Numbered from the stretch's first letter, positions 1-6,873 are shown. The stretch: DNA of 7,270 nt from a bacterium (GCA_947502965.1 CANNCG010000047.1:1-7270), one strand, 5' to 3'. Program-made: numbers and translations. Notes: generated by a model from the sequence alone, not told the origin.

Positions 1-48
1 TTTATTGATCTCTGTCAGTGTATTCCTTGCCCCGAAAACTCTCATAAA

Positions 49-116
49 CGAGAATTGCCTTTTTTCTCGAGCACTTCCGTTTGTGCTCAGACTTCCATGC
101 TTTTTTGCTTTTTTAG
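49..116 (+). terminator. Possible terminator region of an upstream gene
   Basis: CGAGAA (49-54) pairs with TTCTCG (64-69), and GAGCAC (69-74) pairs perfectly with GTGCTC (83-88) across an 8-nt loop. Two T6 runs follow at roughly 101-116. The T-runs start more than 10 nt after the second stem, so this is not a textbook intrinsic terminator. Both stems are only 6 bp and they share base 69, so they would compete at that position. It may simply be a structured leader. Confidence 0.2.
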
Positions 117-168
117 CTGGCTATGGGATGGCTGTGAAAAAAAAAAGGGTAGGGCTAGATAGTTACTC

Positions 169-254
169 GTTTTGCGACAGCGCCTCGTTGCTCGCCCCCA
201 CACCCCAATGGAGTAGAAAAAGCCGCAACCACACCCTTGTTGGAATGGGTATAC
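169..254 (+). repeat. Dispersed intergenic repeat, leader copy
   Basis: Two blocks here recur in the same order on the minus strand after purH. Block A, GTTTTGCGACAGCGCC (169-184), matches 7018-7033 on the minus strand at 16 of 16 bases. Block B, TTGGAATGGGTATAC (240-254), matches 6935-6949 on the minus strand at 14 of 15. The blocks start 71 nt apart here and 84 nt apart in the other copy. A weaker match, CACC(C/G)CAA then TGG, sits between them (from 201 here). The order and similar spacing point to one diverged element rather than chance. Its identity is unknown. It overlaps the likely promoter region of the operon. Confidence 0.55.
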
Positions 255-284
255 TTGCTCCTAAGAGGGGCCGTCCCGTATACT
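250..284 (+). promoter_or_regulatory. Candidate promoter region with paired TATACT boxes
   Basis: TATACT occurs at 250-255 and again at 279-284, each within the octamer GTATACTT. The second has TTGCTC at 255-260, 18 nt upstream, as a weak -35 candidate sharing only TTG with the consensus. This would place transcription start near 290, about 35 nt before the first gene's start codon. Because GTATAC is self-complementary, the pair could equally be an operator. The first box lies within the dispersed repeat. This is inference from position and consensus only. Confidence 0.27.
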
Positions 285-314
285 TCTCGAACATCGTTGC
301 AGTCTATTATTCCC

Positions 315-320
315 GGAGGT
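315..320 (+). promoter_or_regulatory. Ribosome binding site that fixes the first start
   Basis: GGAGGT lies 6 nt upstream of ATG 327, a near-ideal Shine-Dalgarno. It argues for a start at 327 rather than the in-frame upstream start at 237, which would add 30 residues unlike anything in the family. Confidence 0.85.
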
Positions 321-326
321 TTCCCC

Positions 327-599
327 ATGAGTCAGAAGTCCCATTTTATTGAAGGCGTTGTCGTTGGCGCTGTGTTGGCCGTTGCTGGTGTTTTGTTTTT
401 CAAATCCAACACAGGCAAAAAAATAGTCCGTCGTGCTGAAAACTGGCGTGACCAAGGCGGTCCTGAAGAAGTAAAAGAAAAAGCAGAAGAAATGATCGCC
501 AAAACACTCAAATCTATCGAAAACGGATTTGGGAAAATCACCAAAAACACAGAAACCCGTGTCCGCAATGCCACACGCGATTCAGAGGAACATGCCTAG
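327..599 (+). CDS. YtxH-like small membrane protein
   Basis: This is a 90-residue protein. A short polar N-terminus is followed by a hydrophobic, glycine- and alanine-rich helix at about residues 8-25, then the sequence FFKSNTGKK. The remaining two thirds is highly charged, Lys/Glu-rich and probably helical. This layout, a small-residue membrane helix followed by a (P/S)xxGKK-type turn and an amphipathic tail, is that of YtxH-like proteins, which are widespread, stress-associated and of unclear molecular function. The start is set by GGAGGT at 315-320. Its stop is overlapped by the next gene, so the two are probably translated together. The N-terminus is probably anchored in the inner membrane with the charged tail cytoplasmic, which is inferred from the positive residues after the helix. 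The family call rests on pattern only. Confidence 0.72.
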   Translation: MSQKSHFIEGVVVGAVLAVAGVLFFKSNTGKKIVRRAENWRDQGGPEEVKEKAEEMIAKTLKSIENGFGKITKNTETRVRNATRDSEEHA

Positions 600-789
600 C
601 ATGACCATTTCATGTATGCTCTCCCCCGTTGTTTTAGCACTACTGATTCTTCTTTTGGGGCTTCTTTGCTACGCTGCATTTGAGCTGATTCGTGCCTTGA
701 TCAGCCTCCGAATCATGCTCAATCGCATCGAACGGATGTCCGATCTGAGCCGCATTTTTGATTGGTTTAGGAACAGACGAAAGTGTTGA
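592..789 (+). CDS. Small one-helix membrane protein, unknown function
   Basis: This is a 65-residue protein if read from ATG 592, or 62 if from ATG 601. GAGG at 585-588 is rather close to the first and rather far from the second, so the choice is open; an ATG at 529 would lie deep inside the preceding gene and is unlikely. Residues about 12-33 form a strongly hydrophobic helix (LALLILLLGLL). A basic amphipathic segment follows and the protein ends in RRKC. It overlaps the upstream YtxH-like gene by 8 nt and alaS by 7 nt, so it is part of the operon and probably translationally coupled. Small proteins of this layout (DUF948-like) often neighbour YtxH genes, so a joint membrane role is plausible. 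I do not recognise the family with certainty. Confidence 0.65.
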   Translation: MPSMTISCMLSPVVLALLILLLGLLCYAAFELIRALISLRIMLNRIERMSDLSRIFDWFRNRRKC

Positions 790-3194
790 GCAGCACCCAA
801 ATTCGCCAAGCATTTATTGATTTTTTTGTAAGCCATGGCCACGCATTCGCCTCGCCAAGCCCTGTAGTGCCACAAAACGATCCCACGTTGCTATTTACCA
901 ATGCCGGGATGAACCAATTCAAAGATGTTTTTTTGGGACATGGTGACAGGCCTTATACACGGGCGGTCAATTCTCAGGTCTGCGTTCGCGTTTCTGGCAA
1001 ACACAATGACCTTGAAGACGTGGGATTTGATGGCACACACCTCACCTCTTTTGAAATGTTGGGCAACTGGTCTTTTGGCGATTATTACAAAAAAGAAGCT
1101 ATTTCTTGGGCCTGGACCTTTATGACAGAGGTCCTCAAACTCCCCAAAGAGAAACTTTATGCCAGTATTTACACCACAGACCAAGAAAGTTTGGAATTCT
1201 GGCAAACAGTAACAGACATCGCGCATCTGCATATTTTATTTTTTGGGGACAAAGAAAACTTTTGGGAAATGGGGGAAGTCGGCCCTTGTGGACCTTGCTC
1301 TGAAATTCATTTGGATTTAGGCCCAGCCGCATGTAACAAACAAGGCCATCCCCATGTCTGTGGTGTGAATGGCGATTGCGCCCGTTACGTCGAATTATGG
1401 AATCTGGTGTTTATTCAATTCAACCGGGAACAAGACCGATCCCTGACAGAACTCCCCAAAAAGCATGTGGACACCGGTGCCGGATTGGAACGTCTCACCG
1501 CTGTCTTGCAAGGACACACCTCCGCCTACGACACCGACCTCTTCACCCCTATTATCGCAGAGATAGCCCTACTTTCAGGCAAACCCTATGACCCAGGCGC
1601 CGCTGGCGTTCCTTTCCGCGTGATGTCTGACCATATTCGGACACTGACCTTCGGGATGGCCGACAATATTTTGCCCGCCAATGAGGGACGGGGCTATGTG
1701 CTACGCCGCCTAATTCGTCGGGCCGCACGCTATGCCACACAGTTGGGCTTTACCGCACCGGTACTGTATAAACTCGTGGGCATTGTGGTCGAAAAAATGG
1801 GCGATTATTTGCCCCATCTACGTCTACAACAACATAAAATTGAAGCGCTTATTCAGGCTGAAGAAGACAGTTTTTTACGCACCTTGAGTGCCGGGACTCT
1901 GTTATTCAAACAATTGGTGGACCAGGTTACCGTAGCCGGCCGCCAAGAGATTCCTGGAAAAGACGCCTTTAAACTCTATGACACCTATGGGTTTCCCCTG
2001 GATTTGACCAGTTTGATGGCCAGAGAGATCGGGCTCCAGGTCGATGAAGCTGGGTATCAGGCGGCCTTGGAAGCCCAACGCGCACAGTCACGAAAAGCCA
2101 CCAAACTCAACCAAGGCGTCGCCAAAACCGTACCTATGGGAGGCGAAGCCCGTATCGTCACCGATCCTATAGAAAAACGCTACATGGCGCGGCATCATAC
2201 CGCGACCCACTTGCTCAATGCCGCACTGCGTGAGGTATTGGGAGCCCATGTCCAACAAGCAGGCAGCTTGGTAGATATCGACAGACTTCGTTTTGATTTT
2301 TCCCATTACAAAGCCATGACCCCCCAAGAAGTAGCCACTGTCGAAAGTATCGTCAACACGCAAATTGCACAAAATGTCGCCGTCGTGGCTTTCCAAAAAA
2401 AACTGGATGAAGCCAAAGCCATGGGCGCTGCGGCCTTGTTTGGTGAAAAATACGACGACGTGGTGAGGGTTATTCAAATCGGAGAGTTTTCACTGGAACT
2501 CTGTGGTGGCACCCATGTCACCGAGACCGGCGAGATAGAGGCCTTCAAACTCATCTCTGAAACCGCCATTGCAGCCGGCACACGCCGCATCGAGGCCATT
2601 GCAGGGAAAGAACGTCTCGCGGCATACACCCAAGACAGTATCACCCAAGCACAGCATGACAATGAAATGCGCATTCAAAAAATAAGAGACACCACCCACA
2701 CCCTCTTGCAGTATTACGCCAAACCCGACATTCAAATTCCCCAATTTAACGCCCCCACCAGTCTGCAAGAAGCCGGCTATCAGCGCGACACCATTGACCA
2801 AATTCTCAAACATTTAGAAAAGCAACTAGAGGCCATCCAAAACAGCGTGGTTTCAGCAGAAGCACATCGGCTTTTAGAGAGTAGCAGAACCCTCATCATC
2901 AGCCGATTACCCGCAACCTTTGACAGCAAAATGAGCCGATCTCTGGCTGAAAAAACAGTCAAAGAACGGCCCCAAAGTGTGGTTGTTTTGCTCTCAGAAA
3001 ACGGGCTACTCCTGGTGGCCAAAGGACCCTTAGCTGTGACCAAAGACGGGGCATCGGGCCTTGTTCAAAAATTAATGCACTTGGTGGGTGGAAAAGGGGG
3101 CGGAAAGTCAGACTTTGCACAAGCCGGGGGCTGTGACCCCTCACGTTTTTCCGACATACTGGACCAGGCCCCTACCCTATTGGGAACGCCATGA
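783..3194 (+). CDS. alaS: Alanyl-tRNA synthetase, shortened editing module
   Basis: This cytoplasmic enzyme charges tRNA-Ala with alanine and normally hydrolyses mischarged Ser- and Gly-tRNA-Ala. The 803-residue protein shows the class II catalytic domain (NDPTLLFTNAGMNQFKDVF near 32-50, GKHNDLEDVG near 72-81, FEMLGNWSFGDY near 90-101, GPCGPCSEIH near 167-176, VDTGAGLERL near 229-238). A Cys/His-rich insertion lies at about 184-199. The editing zinc ligands are present as HTATH (472-476) and CGGTH (574-578). The C-terminal domain ends with VGGKGGGKSDFAQAGG (768-783). Only about 35 residues separate RKAT (437-440) from the HTATH motif. In E. coli AlaRS (876 residues) this span is roughly 90 residues longer and holds a beta-barrel with the FYAESGGQ motif, which is absent here. 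The GTG start has AGGA at 769-772, 10 nt upstream, and overlaps the previous gene. The reading frame is intact throughout. Confidence 0.97.
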   Translation: MLSSTQIRQAFIDFFVSHGHAFASPSPVVPQNDPTLLFTNAGMNQFKDVFLGHGDRPYTRAVNSQVCVRVSGKHNDLEDVGFDGTHLTSFEMLGNWSFGDYYKKEAISWAWTFMTEVLKLPKEKLYASIYTTDQESLEFWQTVTDIAHLHILFFGDKENFWEMGEVGPCGPCSEIHLDLGPAACNKQGHPHVCGVNGDCARYVELWNLVFIQFNREQDRSLTELPKKHVDTGAGLERLTAVLQGHTSAYDTDLFTPIIAEIALLSGKPYDPGAAGVPFRVMSDHIRTLTFGMADNILPANEGRGYVLRRLIRRAARYATQLGFTAPVLYKLVGIVVEKMGDYLPHLRLQQHKIEALIQAEEDSFLRTLSAGTLLFKQLVDQVTVAGRQEIPGKDAFKLYDTYGFPLDLTSLMAREIGLQVDEAGYQAALEAQRAQSRKATKLNQGVAKTVPMGGEARIVTDPIEKRYMARHHTATHLLNAALREVLGAHVQQAGSLVDIDRLRFDFSHYKAMTPQEVATVESIVNTQIAQNVAVVAFQKKLDEAKAMGAAALFGEKYDDVVRVIQIGEFSLELCGGTHVTETGEIEAFKLISETAIAAGTRRIEAIAGKERLAAYTQDSITQAQHDNEMRIQKIRDTTHTLLQYYAKPDIQIPQFNAPTSLQEAGYQRDTIDQILKHLEKQLEAIQNSVVSAEAHRLLESSRTLIISRLPATFDSKMSRSLAEKTVKERPQSVVVLLSENGLLLVAKGPLAVTKDGASGLVQKLMHLVGGKGGGKSDFAQAGGCDPSRFSDILDQAPTLLGTP

Positions 3195-3742
3195 CGGAGA
3201 TGACCGGCGAGGGACGTATCATGGCCTTGGACTATGGACAAAAACGTGTGGGGGTTGCCTTTTCGGACCCTTTTCGAAGTTTCGCCATGCCCGATGTCAC
3301 CCTCGCCAATACAGAGACGCTATTTGATATATTGCTAACGCTGATACAAGAAAAAAGAGTTTCGCATGTGGTGGTGGGATTGCCCTTACACATGAATGGC
3401 AGCGACACAGAGCAAACTACGCGCACACGCAGCTTTGCCAAAGACTTATCAGAAAAAGAGGTTCCTGTCAGTTTCTGGGACGAACGCATGTCCTCTCAGG
3501 CTGTCGAAAGACAGATGCTGGCACAAGACGCCTCTCGGCGTACCCGAAAATCTCATGTGGATAGCCAAGCCGCCGCTTTTATTTTGCAAGGCTTTTTAGA
3601 TCGCCTCAACACAGGCGGGGCTCCCCCTGTTTCCCTTTTGCTCAGCAAAGCTGAGCAAAAGAGAAAATTTTCTAAAGGGCTATCGTCCTTTGGATCCCAA
3701 TTCGAATACAAAACAGTGGAGGAAACACATGACGACCTATAG
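3191..3742 (+). CDS. ruvX: RuvX/YqgF-family RNase H-fold nuclease
   Basis: The family (YqgF, RuvX) is linked to 16S rRNA 5'-end maturation and has been described as a putative Holliday-junction resolvase. The 183-residue protein carries the fold's landmarks: IMALDYGQKRVGVAFSDP (10-27, with acidic D14), VVVGLPLHMNGS (60-71), WDERMSSQAVE (96-106) and DSQAAAFILQGFLD (124-137). Family members usually end near residue 140-150, so about 40 extra C-terminal residues, polar and Lys/Ser-rich, are unusual. The DNA for that tail contains three stem-loops (3611-3694). The start at 3191 forms an ATGA overlap with the alaS stop. An internal ATG at 3221 has a good GAGGG 7 nt upstream but would cut the first beta strand, so 3191 is preferred. 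It overlaps purM by 14 nt. Confidence 0.93.
   Translation: MTEMTGEGRIMALDYGQKRVGVAFSDPFRSFAMPDVTLANTETLFDILLTLIQEKRVSHVVVGLPLHMNGSDTEQTTRTRSFAKDLSEKEVPVSFWDERMSSQAVERQMLAQDASRRTRKSHVDSQAAAFILQGFLDRLNTGGAPPVSLLLSKAEQKRKFSKGLSSFGSQFEYKTVEETHDDL
3611..3694 (+). promoter_or_regulatory. Three tandem stem-loops before purM
   Basis: Hairpin 1 is ACAGG (3611-3615) pairing with CCTGT (3626-3630), with two more G-C pairs inside. Hairpin 2 is CTTTTGCTCAGC (3635-3646), loop AAA, then a perfect 12-bp complement (3650-3661), extended by four further pairs beyond one mismatch. The 12-bp palindrome AGAAAATTTTCT (3662-3673) follows directly. Hairpin 3 pairs 3671-3680 with 3685-3694 over a TATC loop, 10 bp with two G-U pairs. 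All lie within the ruvX tail, and the last ends about 23 nt before the purM ribosome binding site. No U-run follows the strongest stem closely, so this is not a standard terminator. It could control purM translation, mRNA stability or processing, or be an inserted palindromic repeat. The role is inferred; the pairing is read directly. Confidence 0.45.
3718..3723 (+). promoter_or_regulatory. Ribosome binding site of purM
   Basis: GGAGGA sits 5 nt before ATG 3729 and decides this start over the in-frame upstream TTG at 3690, which would add 13 residues not seen in PurM. The site lies inside the last codons of ruvX, so its access may depend on ribosomes finishing ruvX. Confidence 0.8.
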
Positions 3743-4703
3743 AAATTCCGGCGTGGACATTGATGCAGGGAACCATGCCGTATCGTTGATCAAAGATCTG
3801 GTCGCGAGAACCCACTCTGCGCATGTTTTGGGTGGCCTCGGCCATTTCGCCAGCTTTTTCGAGCTCCCCGAGGGGTACAAAAAGCCGGTTCTGGTCTCCT
3901 GCACCGATGGCGTTGGCACCAAAATAAAGCTGGCCATCGCCCACAATTTTCTAGATACCATTGGGATTGACTTGGTCGCCATGTGTGTCAATGACCTCAT
4001 TTGTACAGGAGCGAAGCCCTTGTTCTTTTTGGACTATATCGCATGCCACAAACTCATTCCTACCCAAATGGAAGCCCTGCTCAAAGGGATGACGGACGGA
4101 TGCCTCCAGGCACAGTGTTCTCTCGTGGGCGGTGAGATGGCGGAAATGAATGATGTCTATAAAGAAGATGAATTGGACTTGGCCGGCTTTAGTGTCGGTG
4201 TCGTCGAAAAAGAGGCCATTATTGACGGGCGCCATGTGAGCGCTGGGCACTATGTCTATGGGATTGCCGCATCTGGGGTCCATAGCAACGGCTACTCTCT
4301 CGCTCGAAAAATTCTAGACAAAACCACCGGCGACACGCATGCCAAGCTCGTCTCTGAGCTGCGTGTTCCCACCCGTATTTATGTCCGTGACATCGCCCAT
4401 ATTCTGGACCAATATCCAGGACATATTACCTCGATTGCCCACATTACAGGCGGCGGATTTGCAGAAAATCTCATGCGCGTCTTGCCAGACAATGTCTGCA
4501 TCACGATTCCAATGTCTGCATTTCCCCAACTGGCGGTTTACAGCACCTTGCAAGCCATAGGGCAGGTCTCTGATGACGAAATGCGCCGGGTCTTTAACAT
4601 GGGCATGGGCATGGTCGTCATCGCCGATATTCCCTTAGAACTTCCAGACCTCATTTTCCTAGGACGTACCGTAGCAGGACCGAAGCAGGTCATCCTGCAA
4701 TGA
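3729..4703 (+). CDS. purM: Phosphoribosylformylglycinamidine cyclo-ligase (AIR synthetase)
   Basis: PurM closes FGAM to aminoimidazole ribonucleotide using ATP, step five of de novo purine synthesis, in the cytoplasm. The 324-residue protein shows the family signatures in order: GVDIDAGN (8-15), SCTDGVGTKIKLA (57-69), DLVAMCVNDL (81-90), LVGGEMAEM (132-140), ASGVHSNGYSLARKIL (181-196), HITGGGFAENL (238-248) and FNMGMGMVV (289-297). E. coli PurM is 345 residues. The shortfall includes the segment after FNMGMGM, where the usual helix of about 12 residues before the final strand is missing (IADIPLELPDLIFLGR follows directly). The usual GGETAEMPGMY motif here reads GGEMAEMNDVY. The core looks functional. 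The stop overlaps the purN start as ATGA, indicating coupled translation. Confidence 0.96.
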   Translation: MTTYRNSGVDIDAGNHAVSLIKDLVARTHSAHVLGGLGHFASFFELPEGYKKPVLVSCTDGVGTKIKLAIAHNFLDTIGIDLVAMCVNDLICTGAKPLFFLDYIACHKLIPTQMEALLKGMTDGCLQAQCSLVGGEMAEMNDVYKEDELDLAGFSVGVVEKEAIIDGRHVSAGHYVYGIAASGVHSNGYSLARKILDKTTGDTHAKLVSELRVPTRIYVRDIAHILDQYPGHITSIAHITGGGFAENLMRVLPDNVCITIPMSAFPQLAVYSTLQAIGQVSDDEMRRVFNMGMGMVVIADIPLELPDLIFLGRTVAGPKQVILQ

Positions 4704-5320
4704 CCCCTACCCATGGCGCGGACATGCCTCCGAAAACAAAGCTCGGCATCCTCATTTCTGGACGCGGTTCCAATATGAAAGCCATTTATCACGCGATTCA
4801 GGAGGGTGATATGCATGCCAGTATCGCCGTCGTCATCAGTGACAATCCGCAATCGGAAGGGCTGGATTGGGCCAAAAATGAAGGGTTGCAAACCTACGCC
4901 ATTGGCAGAGAAAGTTATGCAAAAAAGTCAGCCTTTGAAACGGCTATCTGCGAAAAACTACAGAGCCATCAGGTCCAATGGGTAGTCCTCGCTGGCTATA
5001 TGCGCTTGGTAGGCAAGACTCTGCTCAGCCCCTATCATAACCGCATGGTGAATATTCACCCGTCGCTATTGCCGGCCTTCCCTGGATTGCATGCCCAGGC
5101 ACAGGCCCTCAGGTATGGAGTCAAAGTCAGCGGATGCAGCGTGCATTTTGTGGATGCCAGCATGGATGGTGGCCCTATTATTGCCCAAGAAGCGGTACAT
5201 GTCCTGCCCGATGATACCGAAGAAAGTTTGTCCCATCGTATTCTGGCCGTAGAGCACAGATTGCTCCCCACTGTCCTGAAAGTGATTTGTAGTCCCCCCG
5301 TTTTCTCTCCCTCTTCATAA
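4700..5320 (+). CDS. purN: Phosphoribosylglycinamide formyltransferase (GART)
   Basis: PurN transfers a formyl group from 10-formyltetrahydrofolate to GAR, giving FGAR, step three of purine synthesis. The 206-residue protein has the phosphate-binding loop ISGRGSN (19-25), LAGYMRLV (97-104), NIHPSLLPAFPGLHAQAQAL (118-137) and SGCSVHFVDASMDGGPIIAQ (144-163). The catalytic trio N118, H120 and D156 has exactly the spacing of E. coli N106, H108 and D144. The start at 4700 overlaps the purM stop by 4 nt. ATG 4724 would give a more usual N-terminus (MPPKTKLGILISG) but neither start has a strong ribosome binding site, so the first eight residues are uncertain. The C-terminal end (SPPVFSPSS) is a short, poorly conserved tail. 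Confidence 0.96.
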   Translation: MTPTHGADMPPKTKLGILISGRGSNMKAIYHAIQEGDMHASIAVVISDNPQSEGLDWAKNEGLQTYAIGRESYAKKSAFETAICEKLQSHQVQWVVLAGYMRLVGKTLLSPYHNRMVNIHPSLLPAFPGLHAQAQALRYGVKVSGCSVHFVDASMDGGPIIAQEAVHVLPDDTEESLSHRILAVEHRLLPTVLKVICSPPVFSPSS

Positions 5321-5346
5321 AAAGCACACTCCGAAGGAACTTTATC

Positions 5347-6873
5347 ATGCGTGCCCTCATTAGTGTCTCCGACAAAACAAATCTTATTCCCTTTGCCAAA
5401 GAACTGGTCAGTATGGGCATCGAAATCATTTCAACAGGCGGCACCGCCAAACTCCTCGCAGAGCATCAGATTCCGGTCAAAACTATTGATGAAATCACAG
5501 GGTTCCCAGAATGTCTCGATGGACGGGTCAAAACCCTGCACCCGAAAGTTCATGGCGGGCTACTGGCCGTACGCAGCAGTGCGCAGCACATGGACACATG
5601 CCGCACCCTTGGCATCGAGATGATCGACATCGTCGTCGTCAACCTTTACCCCTTTGAAGCCACCATTGCAAAGCCCAACGTGGCCTTTGAAGAAGCCATT
5701 GAAAACATTGATATTGGTGGCCCGTCCATGCTCCGTTCTGCCGCCAAAAACCATGCCTCGGTTACCGTTATCGTCTCCCCTGAGCGCTATACCGACATCA
5801 TCGCTGAGCTACGTACCCACGGCGTGGTCTCCGAGAATACACGGTCTATGTTGGCCTTGGATGCCTTTTGCCACACCGCCGCCTACGACACCATGATTGC
5901 CCAATTCCTCAAATCCCGACTCACGCCCAATGAAGCGATGCCCACAGAAATAAATCTCTCTTTGTCCTTGGTATCTCCCCTCCGTTATGGCGAAAATCCC
6001 CATCAAAAAGCAGGGTTTTACCGCAGCAAACGCAAAGGGTCTTCGTTTTCTGACTTCGAACAGTGCCATGGCAAAGAATTGTCTTACAACAACATCATGG
6101 ACATGGAGGCTGCGTGGCAAATCACCCAAGAATTTGATATTCCTGGCGTCGCGATCATCAAACACACCAACCCTTGCGGCGCAGCGGTAGGCGACACCCT
6201 CCTCGAAGCCTATCAAAAAGCCTACCATGCAGATCCGGTATCGGCCTTCGGTTCTATCGTCGGCCTCAACCGTCTGGTAGACCTCAAAACAGCAGAAGAA
6301 ATAGGAAAAACATTTGTCGAAGTCGTGATTGCACCTGATTTTGACGACGATGCCCTCTGCCATTTGCAGAAAAAAAGTGCGATTCGATTAATCCGCTTGC
6401 CCCATTTCACAGCACGTTATGACGGGTTGAGCTACAGACATGTGTCTGGTGGGTTCCTAGTCCAAGACAGCAACACGGTCTTGATAAACGAGATGCAGGT
6501 CGTCACCCAAACAATCCCGTCACCCAAAGACATGAACGCACTTCGTTTTGCCTATACGCTGGTCAAGCATGTCAAATCAAACGCCATCGTCATCACAAGG
6601 GATGGCATTGGCCGTGGGTTTGGCGCTGGTCAAATGAGTCGCATTGATGCAGCTGAAATCGCCATCAAAAAAGCCGGTGAATTTGCCAAAGGGGGCGTAC
6701 TCGCCTCGGATGCATTTCTCCCTTTTGGCGATACGGTGGCCTTGGCCGCTGCAGCGGGTATCCACGCCATTATCCAGCCCGGGGGCTCCAAACGGGATCA
6801 AGAATCCATAGACCTTTGCAACACCCATGGCATCGCGATGGTATTTACAGGAATGCGGCATTTTAAGCATTAG
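5347..6873 (+). CDS. purH: Bifunctional AICAR formyltransferase / IMP cyclohydrolase
   Basis: PurH performs the last two steps to IMP. The 508-residue protein has an N-terminal IMP cyclohydrolase domain with STGGTAKLL (29-37), GRVKTLHPKVHGGLLA (59-74), NLYPF (99-103) and IDIGGPSMLRSAAKNH (121-136). The C-terminal formyltransferase domain has LRYGENPHQKA (212-222), IKHTNPCGAA (271-280, with the K-H pair used in formyl transfer), DPVSAFGSIVGLNR (296-309), GAGQMSRIDA (426-435), SDAFLPFGDTVALAA (454-468), IQPGGSKRDQESI (476-488) and the terminal GMRHFKH. Length is close to the usual 510-530, so it appears complete. GAAGGA (5333-5338) lies 8 nt upstream of ATG 5347. A 26-nt gap after purN keeps it in the operon, and nothing in the gap looks like a separate promoter. 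Confidence 0.97.
   Translation: MRALISVSDKTNLIPFAKELVSMGIEIISTGGTAKLLAEHQIPVKTIDEITGFPECLDGRVKTLHPKVHGGLLAVRSSAQHMDTCRTLGIEMIDIVVVNLYPFEATIAKPNVAFEEAIENIDIGGPSMLRSAAKNHASVTVIVSPERYTDIIAELRTHGVVSENTRSMLALDAFCHTAAYDTMIAQFLKSRLTPNEAMPTEINLSLSLVSPLRYGENPHQKAGFYRSKRKGSSFSDFEQCHGKELSYNNIMDMEAAWQITQEFDIPGVAIIKHTNPCGAAVGDTLLEAYQKAYHADPVSAFGSIVGLNRLVDLKTAEEIGKTFVEVVIAPDFDDDALCHLQKKSAIRLIRLPHFTARYDGLSYRHVSGGFLVQDSNTVLINEMQVVTQTIPSPKDMNALRFAYTLVKHVKSNAIVITRDGIGRGFGAGQMSRIDAAEIAIKKAGEFAKGGVLASDAFLPFGDTVALAAAAGIHAIIQPGGSKRDQESIDLCNTHGIAMVFTGMRHFKH

Larger units (their letters stand above)
1..326. other. Non-coding leader upstream of the operon
   Basis: This stretch has no credible gene. The open frame covering it begins with TTG at the window edge, has low-complexity content and runs over the ribosome binding site of the first real gene. 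Visible contents are two small hairpins (49-69 and 69-88), T-rich runs near 101-116, an A10 homopolymer at 137-146, a repeat copy (169-254) that recurs inverted after purH, and two GTATACTT octamers (249-256 and 278-285) that may mark a promoter. The left part may be the 3' end or terminator region of an upstream gene outside the window. I see no T-box consensus, tRNA or riboswitch core. Confidence 0.6.

Noticed and set aside
237..326. Longer start for the YtxH-like protein
   Set aside because: The added 30 residues look like read-through of non-coding repeat DNA, while GGAGGT 6 nt before ATG 327 is a clear start signal.
1..326. T-box or other amino-acid leader controlling alaS
   Set aside because: No T-box consensus or specifier-loop layout is visible, the hairpins are short, and two other genes lie between the leader and alaS.
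5..352. A 115-residue plus-strand open frame at the left edge
   Set aside because: It starts with TTG, has no ribosome binding site, shows no family features, and overlaps the ribosome binding site and start of the YtxH-like gene.
529..591. Longer start for the second small membrane protein
   Set aside because: It would overlap the YtxH-like gene by about 70 nt with no ribosome binding site; starts at 592 or 601 fit the operon spacing.
2088..2477. A 129-residue minus-strand frame inside alaS
   Set aside because: It is antisense to the editing domain of alaS and shows no family features or ribosome binding site.
3635..3673. Intrinsic terminator separating ruvX from purM
   Set aside because: The stem is strong, but the next T-run is only four bases, starts several bases after the stem and lies within a palindrome. 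Overlapping genes also argue for read-through.
5809..6363. A 184-residue minus-strand frame inside purH
   Set aside because: It is antisense to a fully conserved part of purH, has no recognisable domain and is explained by codon bias of the opposite strand.
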